From Berberis thunbergii (taxonomy: Eukaryota; Streptophyta; Magnoliopsida; Ranunculales; Berberidaceae), in the NCBI GenBank assembly GCA_003290165.1, contig QNQO01000200.1, positions 1 through 64,000 on the forward strand: a stretch of DNA of 64,000 bases, read 5' to 3'. Shown piece after piece: positions 55,219-64,000 of this stretch (position 1 is the first letter of the stretch; every line of letters begins with the position of its first letter). A program made the position numbers and the translations under genes. The notes beneath the pieces are model-generated. The model searched no databases, was not told the DNA's origin, and saw nothing but the letters and a program-made list of their open reading frames with translations.

Positions 55219-57418
55219 TTACCTGGTGCAAATGCAGAAACAATGGGACTTCTTACAACATGCGTCCCATTTACGTCATACTAACTTATGTATCCATAGT
55301 TTCCAATGGAATCACTCTCTGGTCTGATCCTTCCCACATCAACCTCAACTGTCATTTTATACTCAGCTTTGCTGAATTTACCTCCAAATGTTAGTTTCAT
55401 GGTTCAACAACAATTAGTTTATTTGTTGAGGATTTAAAGAAATTTTTCATTTTTACTGATGATGTAATGAGCGAACAAACGAGAGATTGTATTTGGTTAA
55501 TCATTTTTTATTGAACACCCCTGCTCGCTTTCCCAAAAAAAAAATCAATCAGCAAATTCCTATAGGCACATATCCCCTGTTAGGCACTCATGCAACTAGG
55601 ATATCAACTCCAGGGGCCATTATATCTGGCGTCAACACCCACAGAGCTTTTCCACTAGGCCCTCATGGCGAGAAGTCAGCCAATTGAGTCACCGGTTTAG
55701 TACCCAATTCAGTGATCTGGAACTTGATGCTTACCGTTGCAGGTACTGATGCTGAGAGCTTCAAATATTCTTCAACAACTTTTCCATCAACTGGACTAAT
55801 AGCAACAAATGGCATGAAGAGGTGGTCGGAACTTAAGAATTTGGCTGTCTGTTGCAACTATTGATCCTTGAGAACCTTTTCGACCTATCTCATCCACTTG
55901 CCCGGAAATATTTGCTAATATTGTCATATCCATAGTAAATTACGACATGTTCAACAAATTAACTGTCTGGATATACTGATCGTCCTTTGATGGTTATATT
56001 ACCCTCTCCAAGCTTTAATATAAGCCAAGTAGTCCAGGGCAATTATTCCAGCTCCAATTGTTGTGATCCATGGTGCACCGTGCAAGATAAGTGTAAGTAT
56101 GAGGGTTGCCATTCCCAGCTGACACTAAGGGTGTGTTTGGTTACATGAAATCTTATGTCATGGAAATACATGAAGGGACTCCTATATTTTAGGTCAATTT
56201 GAGGTATAACTTCATATGCACTATTTTATTTTGTTATCAATGTTGGAAATGAAAGTCTGATGAACATGAGAATCACATGCCTTGAGGGACCAAGGAGTGA
56301 GATTCTCATATTCATGGGACTTCCATTTCCACTATTGATCACAAAACCAAATGGTGGGTGTGGAGTGATACATCAATTTAGCCTAAAATGTAGGGGTACC
56401 CTCATAGATTTCCATGACATAGGATTCCATGTAACCAAATACACATCCACATCCACCATTTGGTTTTGTGATTAATGGTGGAAATGAAAGTCCCATGAAC
56501 ATGTGAATCACATGCCTTGGGGGACTAAGGAGTGAGATTCTCATGTTCATGAGACTTATATTCTCACAATTGATCGCAAAATCAAATGGTAGTCAAATGA
56601 TAGATGTGGAGTGATATCAATTTAGCCTAAAATGTAGGGGTCCCCTTATGGATTCCCATGGCACATGATTTCATGCAATCAAACACACCCTAAGATGCCT
56701 TTCTCCATCGCAGCAAATGATCACATTGCAATGGGATTTTCATAAAAAGCCATCTCAAGGAATCCAAGCGATAGTGACATTAGATCAACACCGTCTTCAG
56801 CTGCTTGATCTATAGCAGCTAGTATATCAGTTGCAGCTGAATCATATGTATAAGTGTCAAAGGCCGCTTTGTACATTGCCAGTCTAGCTAGTGGTGCAAC
56901 CCCAGTTGTTGTACCCTTTGCATATTGGAAATTGTTTACGTTGGTCACCCTACTTCCCGCTGCAGTTGAGGAAGTGTCCGTTCCATGCCCGAAAAAGTCC
57001 CTAAGCGGATCATAGTCATCAATAGTCGATAAGTCCAGGCCTCACTCTTTTATCTCTTTGCTAAAGGACCCGACTCCTATGAGTTTCCTATTGCAAGGGG
57101 TTGAATTAAATCAGTCCTGTTTTCAAACTTACCATGCCAACAAGTGGGTATTGGTGGCATACCATGATCATTGAAGCTCTCGCTTTCGGGCCAAATCCCT
57201 GAATCAATGATACAATGATCATATCGTCACCCAAAGCTTGCAGCAGGCCATAATCCACCATGTTTTTTAAGACCTACAAATTTAGGGTGTGAGTTGTGTG
57301 GAGCTGACCAAATGTCTCAGGAAATGTGGCAACATGACTGGACATTTCTTCCAATTTTGCTTGAGTTGTGATTGGGACAAAGGCGCGGTTGAATCCATTT
57401 ATAACATAGTTGTAGGTC
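55219..57418 (-). pseudogene. Subtilisin-like protease pseudogene 3 (Ser region deleted, MITE inserted)
   Basis: Collinear in pieces with the gene at 51769-54066. The 3' end encodes VRSPIVSAFAPG with stop at 55219-55221. The region near 55860-55663 reads LFMPFVAISPVDGKVVEEYL. The stretch 56948-56721 reads FQYAKGTTTGVAPLARLAMY and ILAAIDQAAEDGVDLMSLSL. About 500 bp carrying GTSMASPH is missing between about 55410 and 55550. A 562 bp MITE (56129-56690) splits the NGIFVSCSAGN region. The catalytic His codon survives, but the next conserved His is changed to Asp (GTHTSS to GTDTSS). Frameshifts occur at about 57110 and 57210. The N-terminal 70 or so codons are gone; sequence leading to a LINE ORF1 follows. 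Confidence 0.9.
56129..56690. mobile_element. Tourist/PIF-Harbinger-like MITE, TSD TAA, internally rearranged
   Basis: The ends are GGGTGTGTTTGGTTACATG and CATGCAATCAAACACACCC, flanked by TAA at 56126-56128 and 56691-56693. It belongs to the same family as 10360-10689 (shared CATGGGACTT, ACAAAACCAAATGGTGG, TTTAGCCTAAAATGTAG). It is 562 bp because part of the hairpin is present twice (a second arm set starts near 56450). Without it the subtilase relic reads through (GCTGACACTAAGATGCC). Confidence 0.9.
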
Positions 57419-57749
57419 TCAACTACTTGGTGGAAGATCTCTTGAAACAACTAGGGGTACGGCTGTTGAACAGTCTTCTCCAGGACGACTTCATGAGGAG
57501 CTATTGAACAAACTAGGAGAACTGCCCAAAGAACAAGGAGAAGCGATTTGACGGATCCTTCAACACCCTAACCTAGATGACAGATTTGGGTTTCGACGGC
57601 TTGATGCAAGGCAACACACAACTAATAAGGAAACCCTAGGAACATGCAATGAAAAAACTGCAGGACCCATCGAGAATCTAGATCCTAGCAAGGAACCTAA
57701 TGCAGGATCAGGGAGTACACCGCCTGCAGGGAATGCACCTAGTTGCACT
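57419..57749. other. Junction region between subtilase pseudogene 3 and LINE ORF1
   Basis: No domain is seen. It is probably the leader of the LINE ORF1 at 57750, since Gly/Pro- and Asn-rich readings precede the conserved part in the same frame. Confidence 0.4.
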
Positions 57750-58680
57750 TGGGCATCTAGACTCAAACAAGGGAAGTTTGCAAGCTCAACGAAGCTTAAG
57801 TATGAGCCACCTACAATACTAGATGGAAAGAAGGTAGTTCAGATCCAAACTGCTGAGTTTGCAGGGAGAGTTGCTGAATGTGAAACTTCTCATTGGTCGA
57901 TTTGTTGGGAAAAGATTGGCGTATAACTATGTGAAGGAATCATTAATCAAAGTTTGGGGAACCATGAACTTTGAGATGCATATCCATGGAGAGAGGGCCT
58001 TTGTCTTCAAGTTTAAAGATGCAGTAGATAGAAACAATGACCTGGAAACTGGTTCCTTACACATTGCGAGTCGACTCTTCATCATAAGAGCATGGTCGTA
58101 CACTATGGAAGAAGAGAAGGAGGGACTCAAATCTGTTCCAATATGGGTTACGCTTAAAAAAGTCCCTCTTTTCTTATGGAACCCAGTTGGCATCCAAAAG
58201 ATAGCAAGTGTCATTGGAGTACCGATAATGCTTGACAATAATACAGAGGAAGGAACAAAAATTTCTTTTGCTAGAGTCTGTGTTGAAGTGGTTGTTCATA
58301 ATCAATTACCCTATGAGATTCCTGTAGTCATTGACAATGAAGTCACAAGAGTAGTAGAAGTAGAGTATGCTTGGGTTCCTATTAGATGTTATACATGTGC
58401 AGTATTTGGGCACTCTAAGCAACAATGTCCTAGGCAAAGCAATGAATCGAAGCCAGTTACGAAGATATGGAAAGCGACTGGTAGCCAAATACCTACTGTG
58501 CAACAAATTGAAGAAGGTTGGACTGTTGCCAAAGGCAAGCATGCATTTAGACCACGAGGTAGCAAGGCACATGACACGGCTAAGCAGGGGAATGGCAATG
58601 CTGAGATAGGATCCGAAACTAGCAGCGAAAGGAACATGGACAGTGGATCATTAGCAGAGAATGCGAGAGTAATCCGTTGA
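57750..58680 (+). pseudogene. LINE ORF1-type protein (DUF4283 + CCHC knuckle), nearly intact
   Basis: Upstream of about 57875 the frame reads TWASRLKQGKFASS and EPPTILDGKKVV, the usual ORF1 lead-in. A one-base frame change then leads into the 273-codon open frame 57859-58680. That frame has a DUF4283-like domain (LLIGRFVGKRLAYNYVKE, then FKFKDAVDRN, RAWSYTMEEEKEGLKSVPIW) and a CCHC-type zinc knuckle CYTCAVFGHSKQQC at about residues 178-191 (CX2CX4HX4C). In plant genomes these proteins come from L1 LINEs. No ORF2 follows, because an LTR fragment starts at 58682. It is not the same copy as the ORF1 relics at 6690 and 34165. Confidence 0.82.
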
Positions 58681-58681
58681 A

Positions 58682-58950
58682 AAGAGTTTCCCTGTGTGGA
58701 ATGTACTTTGGTATTTGCTTCCTAGTTGGAAGCAGAGAGCAACTGTAGTTGTCCGTCTGAAGCTGGTCATCGAGATACTTGCCTTAGTAGGACTTATAGG
58801 TATTGAGGACAGTTGTAAGACATGTGGGCCTAGCATGATGTGAGAGTTCGGGTCCGCCTGGCCCACTAAATTGAGCAAGCTTATAACTGCTTAGGCATGA
58901 TCAGTGTAGGGTTGACGCTGGGCCTGTAATTCCTTGAGATCAACATGACA
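58682..58950 (-). mobile_element. Solo fragment of the 44141-type Gypsy LTR
   Basis: The reverse complement starts TGTCATGTTGATCTCAAGG and continues ATTACAGGCCCAGC, GACCCGAACTCTCACATCAT, CCACATGTCTTACAACTGTC, all matching the U3 part of the LTR at 44141. It stops at about 58682 (CACACAGGGAAACTC), before the TATA region. Confidence 0.85.
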
Positions 58951-59245
58951 CATGTTTGGTTCTGGGATGTGACATTTTTATGTATCATCAGCTACTCCCC
59001 CCGAGTGAGTGGGCCGTCACATCGGTTCGCTAAGTCATCTCTTGAAGGGATGCACTGTTCATGATGATTGAGTCTGAATCGTTGCTTGGGCCACGCGCTG
59101 CATTAATTGAACATGCGTTGGTTCAACAAAAAAGGGGCGGGATCCCAACCTTTATTTATGTCATCTGTAGTGTAGAGTTTGACTATTCTACTCTCTTTCT
59201 TTTCAAAGATATCGCTCTCATTAGAAAACATTGTTCATCTTCTTC

Positions 59246-61856
59246 ATGGCCCAGCAAAACATTCTTGACGACCCAATCTTGGCCAAGGGCCTGGAGTTTT
59301 TTGAAGACTTGTCCTTACTGAAACTCATACGAAGTTTGGAGTTCCTGAGGACCTGCCATTGTATATTCTGACGGGTGACCAAATGCCAATGTCGCCTCCG
59401 ACCGGTTTCATCTAATTGCATTGTGGGATGCTTCAAAGCGGAGTGCGCTTTCTAGTTCTGGATGTGATTTGGGATTTCCTGAATATTTTAAGGATTCCTC
59501 CGACCCAGTTGGGACCTAATGGATATAGGATCATTCTCATGATTCTGATAAGTGCTAGAGAAGCTAGTGTCAACATGAGTCCGCTGGTAATTCAGTTGCT
59601 GACCTCTCATCGGTTGAAGAGTAATGTTGTCTGTAAGATGATGTCTCCGACTTGCTTTGTTAATCTGCCTGATGATTTCAAGTTCTGGCAGAAGTACCGC
59701 TTCTTGGCTCCCGCATATTCCAAGCATTTTCGATGCAAGGGTCGTCCGCTCGAGTGACAGTTCAGGTGGCTTCGTAAGTTCAACCCGCTTCTTGTGACTT
59801 TGATATGCTTGATAGCGGCCTGGCTAATCGTTGTTTGTGTTTGTTCGCAGGAAGGTTTCTTACTACTCTTCTTACATTAGAAGAACAGAATACCATAGAG
59901 ACGTTTTGTGGCTTGCCAAAGAGGAATGTAATCGATGTCATAAGAGTTTTCAACTTCATTCGTAGCAGGCTGTTGGACAACTGACATGTTGCCCCCACTT
60001 GTACCGAACATCGCGAGTTAAGTTGGAAGATGTGGCCCCTTTAAGGAAAAAAAGGTTGTTGGGGCCAAAGCTCCTGTTATATTTGATGCGGATGAGCCGT
60101 CTGAAACGCTTGCATCATTTGTGAGGAAGAAGTCTTGTGTGAGGACTGGGTTGTCTTCGGCACAACTTGCTCCAGTGAGATAAGAGTGTGAGTCTGCTAG
60201 GCCTATTGGTGCATAGACTGATGTTTCTGACTTGGAGAAAGATTACCTGCGGTTTGCAAGAGTTGTAAACAGATCAAACCTTAGTGACGCGCAGGTCGAA
60301 GCTCTGAATGACCATCTGGTGCGGGTTGCAATGGCAGTTTCCACTGGTACTGATTTGCGTGGGATTGTTTCTATAGAAGGCTCCCGTGAAGATTTGCCTG
60401 AGGCTATAGAATCTGATCATCCCGTTGTTGATTTGCTTGAAAGTGGCCACGGTACTAGCCATGTATCCTGAAGTCCGAATTGCTCACCGTCTCGCTCTAG
60501 GCCACGGCTAGAAGTGTTAGAGGGTCCTTTGGATAGTTTGCTTCATCCTCTCCCTTCGGATCCTATTGAGTCGTTTCGTACCAAAGCGTCGGCTATTAGT
60601 GACAAAGGGAAGGCCACAGAGGATAGCCTGAGGATGGTGGCAACCATGAAGGGTGATGCTGGAGTAATCCCTTATCCGGGGAAGCTTCATCCGAGTACAC
60701 GGATAAACATGTTTGCACTAGACTTGGTAAATATGAGTTCACAGGTCTGATACCAAGAGGTGTACATAGAATATGCTTCGAGGAAGCATATAAACAGGTG
60801 TCACAACTAGCTGATGGACAACGCTCCAAAACCCAAGGAGGATACGTTGGAAAGGTGTATGGATAAGGACTTGAAGTACCTTATGCTGGGTATGTCTCAT
60901 TTGAGCAACGTGGGTATTACAGGAACGAAAGTCGAGGCAGCTCGTGAGAAGGTATACACCTTGGAGCGTGTCTTATTGCACATGCAGACGCTGTATTCTG
61001 ACACGCTTTATGAAATTGAGTAGCTGAAAAAGTAGGTTGAGGAGAAAAAGGCTGGATCAGTCAATCGTGACCGTTGAGACTCAAAGGGCTCGTTTGGTGG
61101 ATCTTGAGTGTAATTTGTCAGGGGTGGTGTCCAAGAGAGACAAACTTAAGAAGGAGCTGAGCCGAATCCGTCGAGAAGTCGAGGTTGCACAGAAAGCTGC
61201 AGCTAAGGCGTGTTCTAAAGTGCGGTCTCTTGCTGAAGATGGTGCTTCGAAAGAAACCGACTGGGCTGCTGAGAAGCAACAGTTGGAATCCAATGTGGAG
61301 TTCTATGCTCGTGAGGCGAGAAAGGCTGAGGACTGGCTCAAATTGGGGTGGCACGAGCAGTCTGGCCACAAAGCAGTCTCAGGTCGACGCCCTGACTGGC
61401 AAGTTAGAGCTACTAGAGCGTGAACTTATTGACGCAAAGGTGCAAGAGGAAAAGCTTCTTCAGGAATAAGGCAACTGTCAGTTCCGCTGGATTGTACATG
61501 GTCGGCTGGAGTTGTTGGTGCTAATGAAAGAGGAGCATCCAGAGTAGGATTTCAGCCGCTATAAGAAGATGTCATATGTAGACTTGTCTATTACCTCTGT
61601 GTCATCCGTCGAGGATGAAAGTTTAGGTCCTCAAGCCAGAGCGTGCGTGGACGCAACTCCTACTCCATTTTCACTAAGCTTAGCTCTTCCGTTTCCGTAC
61701 CTTCTCCTGATAAGGAGTAAACTTGAGGTGCTTGTACCCCTTTTCGTTTTGATCATTAACAAAAACAATTTTATCTGTTTCGTGCTTGTTGTCTCTATTG
61801 CATGTTTTTTATTTTGCCTCGTCGTCTTGCTTTGGCATAGCTGCTTGAATCAATAG
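59246..61856 (+). pseudogene. Gag-like gene of a putative gypsy-type transposon, coiled-coil C-terminus
   Basis: MAQQNILDDPILAKGLEFFE begins at 59246 but stops after 35 codons. From 59416 the frame reads LQSGVRFLVLDVIWDFLNIL and PPTQLGPNGYR, the same N-terminal domain (Transposase_28 type) as at 24045. Further pieces have a linker (60232-60750) and a long Glu/Lys/Arg/Ala coiled coil (61037-61423: VTVETQRARLVDLEC, KRDKLKKELSRIRREVEVAQ) continuing in another frame as LELLERELIDAKVQEEKLL. The end reads EHPE-DFSRYKKMSYVDLS. At least five frame breaks or stops occur. No protease, RT or integrase lies downstream, so this may be a non-autonomous retroelement. Confidence 0.72.
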
Positions 61857-62339
61857 GACGTTGATTGGTTTGTTTGCGATAAAGAGATTGACCACTTTGT
61901 GTAGTGAACGACTCATGGTCATTGCTGTGTAGTTATGTCCGCTAGTGGGCATGTTATGGACAGTTTAGCAGGGGGTTGAGTCGTCCGAGCTGTGTCTTGT
62001 CCCTGAGGTAAGTTGCTTGAGGCTTACTCCGTTTGCCTTATCGGTCGGCTGCAGTTGCTGCTATGGGCGAGTTGCAATGGCCGAGTGTATGTGTCAGAGC
62101 GTTTGTGTCAAGTCAGGCGTCGTAAGCTCAGGCTGGCATCCTAAGAAGTTTTTATCTGGGCACTGGCCATACGACCTTCGTTAATATTAGAATGTCAGTC
62201 CGTTTGAGTGTAAAGACGCTGATTCAACTAGATTCATGTTTGCGACTGTTGTTTTGAAGGAAAGTGGCGGTAGCGTGGTGAGCTGCTTGAAACTCTAACC
62301 TTTCAAATCATTTATGACCATACAAAACAGACTATAGAT
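61857..62339. other. Non-coding spacer of the gypsy-type element
   Basis: No gene is seen. It lies between the gag-like relic and the tandem array, in the position of a 3' untranslated region. Confidence 0.4.
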
Positions 62340-63110
62340 TCGGGGAGTAAACGTTTGGAGACAAAGCTGAAAAGCGGTGGTCCCATGGCAAGCCGTCGGA
62401 ATCAGCTCAAGACTGACTAGGCTCCCACATTCGAATTGTTTATGACCGAGCAAAGTGGACTACAGATTCGAGGAGTAAAAGTTTGACGACCAGGCTGAAA
62501 AGCAGTGGTCCCGTGGCAAGTCATCCGAATCGGTTTAGGACTATCTAGGCTCCCACCTTTCGAACAATCTACACCCTCTCTGTGCTGTGGGGGCTAGGAA
62601 TTCGAGAGAAGAGTTTGGCGACCAGGTTGAAAAGTAGTGGTCCCGTGGTAAGCCATCGAAATCAGTTCGGGACTGACTAAGCTCCCACCTTCCAAATTAT
62701 CTACACCTATGCACATCAAATTACAAATTTGTTAGTTTTCGACGACCAAGCTGAAAGCAGTGGTCCCGTGGCAAGCCGTCAAAATCAGGTCGTGGCTGAC
62801 TAGGCTCTCACCTTCTAGACTATCTACACCCGCGCAATGGGGGCTACAAGTCTAGGGTTGGTGATTTGGCGGCCACGCTGAAAAGCAGTGGTCCCGTGGC
62901 AAGCCGTCGGAATCAAGTCGTGACTGACTAGGCTCCCACCTTCTAGACTATCTACACCCATGTAGTGAAGGCTACAAGTCCAGGATTAGTGATTCGACGG
63001 CCACGCTGAAAAGCAGTGGTCCCGTGGCGAGCCGTCGGAATCAGTTTCGGACTGATTAGGCTCCCACCTTACCATCTACACCCGCGCAATGGGGGCTATA
63101 GGTCTGGGCT
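62340..63110. repeat. Tandem array, about 128-bp unit, six copies
   Basis: The core GCTGAAAAGCAGTGGTCCCG then TGGCAAGCCGTCGGAATCAG and GACTGACTAGGCTCCCACCT recurs with GCTGA/GTTGA starts at 62365, 62494, 62626, 62750, 62877 and 63005. Spacings are 129, 132, 124, 127 and 128. The copies differ by about 10-20 scattered changes. A decayed seventh may follow to about 63330 (GACTCCCACTTC). Confidence 0.93.
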
Positions 63111-63548
63111 TTGATCGGAAGCTTTCGTTGCTAGTCGTCAACAACTAGGCTTACCTTATTAGGTTCGACAATCATTGACCACGAAGGGGGGCAATGATTC
63201 ATGGCAAGTCGTTGTCACAAGCATGATAGTGCTGATTAGACTCCCACTTCTTAAACCGTCGATGCATGTGCTAAGCGAACTAGGTGTCGGGATGAACCAT
63301 AAGCCATTATCATCAGCCTTGGCTGACTAAGCTTGCCTGGTTTTGAAAAGAGGTTCCGCCTACTGGGGGGCATGCGAACCTAGTCCATTAGCATGGTGAA
63401 TGAGGTGAACGAAGTTACCTTAAATCAGCTAGTGAATGTACGTGTGATCCGTATGTCAGAATTGACTAGGATTTCTCGTGCTCGTGCCAAGCATGTGACA
63501 TAATATTGTTTGAACGCATAGGAAGGGCTAGGGTTTCCTGCACGGTGG

Positions 63549-63632
63549 GCTGTGTGTACGGCGTAGATCGTGCGGTAACACGTGTACGGCGTAGATCGCG
63601 TGGTAAAACGTGTATGATGTAGGCTACGTGAT
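63549..63632. repeat. Tandem repeat of about 28 bp, three copies
   Basis: GTGTACGGCGTAGATCG, followed by TGCGGTAACAC, is repeated with changes; the third copy is GTGTATGATGTAGGCTACGTG. Confidence 0.85.
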
Positions 63633-63794
63633 GGTTGAGTATCGGTTACTCCCCCTCAACTGATGGGGTTGCGTGTAGTGCCATCAATTGATGGGGTTGT
63701 GTGTCCTTGAAAATCGTTGTGTCTTCGTTTCCCATACGGTATTCAATGGTTGGCAGTTAATGCTGGAGTGCCCGCTTGGTGAACCAACATGTCT

Positions 63795-63805
63795 ATATAA
63801 AGGTG
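63795..63805 (+). promoter_or_regulatory. TATA box, probably of an LTR or transposon promoter
   Basis: TCTATATAAAGG at about 63792-63803, about 55 bases before an open frame that runs off the window. ACTCCCCC motifs upstream (63650) resemble those upstream of the 24503 and 59246 gag-like frames. Confidence 0.5.
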
Positions 63806-63855
63806 TTTTCCAATCGTTGTAGGCATTATCTTTTGCAGAGTTTATTTCTTGTGTA

Positions 63856-64000
63856 ATGTTCTTGGTTGAAGAAGACACTTTGGGTTTTTCAAAAACTGAA
63901 GAAAATGCTTTGGGTTTTCCAAAGGCTGAAGGTCGATCTCAGTCTCTGGAGTCTCCGAATGTTCTGACATTTGCACCAATCAGGCATAGTGATAATTGTT
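63856..64000 (+). CDS. Unidentified partial reading frame at the window edge
   Basis: ATG at 63856 opens 48 codons with no stop before the window ends. The start MFLVEEDTLGFSKTEENALG has an internal echo (DTLGFSK / NALGFPK). Its position after a TATA box, like the gag-like frames at 24503 (minus) and 59246, suggests the beginning of another transposon gene, but no domain is visible in so short a piece. Confidence 0.3.
   Translation, partial: MFLVEEDTLGFSKTEENALGFPKAEGRSQSLESPNVLTFAPIRHSDNC

Noticed and set aside
57859..58680. Host CCHC zinc-knuckle protein gene
   Set aside because: DUF4283 plus CCHC is the plant LINE ORF1 layout; the lead-in is frameshifted and flanked by transposon debris.
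59246..61856. Host coiled-coil protein gene
   Set aside because: The N-terminal domain is that of gypsy-type transposons, at least five frame breaks occur, and the context is repeats.
62340..63110. Regular repeats considered as a CRISPR array
   Set aside because: The whole 128-bp unit is conserved, not short repeats with unique spacers, and the genome is plant nuclear.

Overview
This window is plant nuclear DNA, most likely from a eudicot. The genes are intron-containing or large single-exon plant families in AT-rich DNA with TATA boxes and AATAAA signals, set among retrotransposons, LINEs, hAT, CACTA, Mutator-like and Harbinger-like elements. Nothing bacterial, organellar or viral is present. 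Only three host protein genes look intact: a subtilisin-like protease at 30795-33056 (+), a LEA_2/NHL-type membrane protein at 49968-51105 (+, three exons), and a second subtilase at 51769-54066 (-). The last two converge tail to tail.

The locus is a subtilase birth-and-death cluster. The intact + strand gene lies in a duplicated block (5' flank, subtilase, 3' flank carrying a LINE ORF1 remnant). That block has two decayed relatives: subtilase pseudogene 1 at 3099-5387, riddled with small indels, and subtilase pseudogene 2 at 10333-12042, which lost the Asp and His catalytic regions and carries a MITE in its signal-peptide codons. The - strand gene has its own relic at 55219-57418, which lost its Ser region and carries a MITE of the same Harbinger-like type. 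Because the blocks are paralogous, several transposon insertions can be read against an empty site in the sister copy. This fixes element ends and target-site duplications (TSDs) without a database.

Region by region: 1-2281 is the right end of a CACTA element with 12 AGCGCT subterminal motifs and a fragment of a DEAD-box helicase gene (RH7/PRH75 type). 2282-12895 holds subtilase pseudogenes 1 and 2, a LINE ORF1 remnant, and a 1.3 kb hAT element that has captured exons of a DUF1537 kinase/aldolase-type gene. 13640-15200 has a short minus-strand Copia/TRIM-like LTR with an initiator-Met primer site. 15811-18670 is a dead LINE ORF2. 21300-30215 is a tandem pair of about 3 kb repetitive blocks, the first split by a 2,069 bp solo LTR. 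30403-35100 carries the intact subtilase block. 35185-36978 is a chimeric patch of a PAS/Raf-type MAPKKK fragment and an LRR receptor kinase fragment in opposite orientation, with another hAT inside. 37205-44000 is mostly DNA-transposon debris. 44141-49455 is a dead Ty3/Gypsy element. 49968-54066 holds the two remaining live genes. 55219-64000 holds subtilase pseudogene 3, a LINE ORF1, an LTR fragment, and a gypsy-type transposon relic followed by a 128-bp tandem array.

The strongest hunt results are the gene-capturing hAT (7149-8486), three non-autonomous Mutator-like MITEs of one terminal type with perfect 9-bp TSDs, the CACTA end with the helicase fragment, and the MAPKKK/RLK chimera. I found no new multi-gene host system. 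What is unusual is how much of the insertion history can be read directly from internal paralogy. All family names rest on motif recognition and were not checked by database search.
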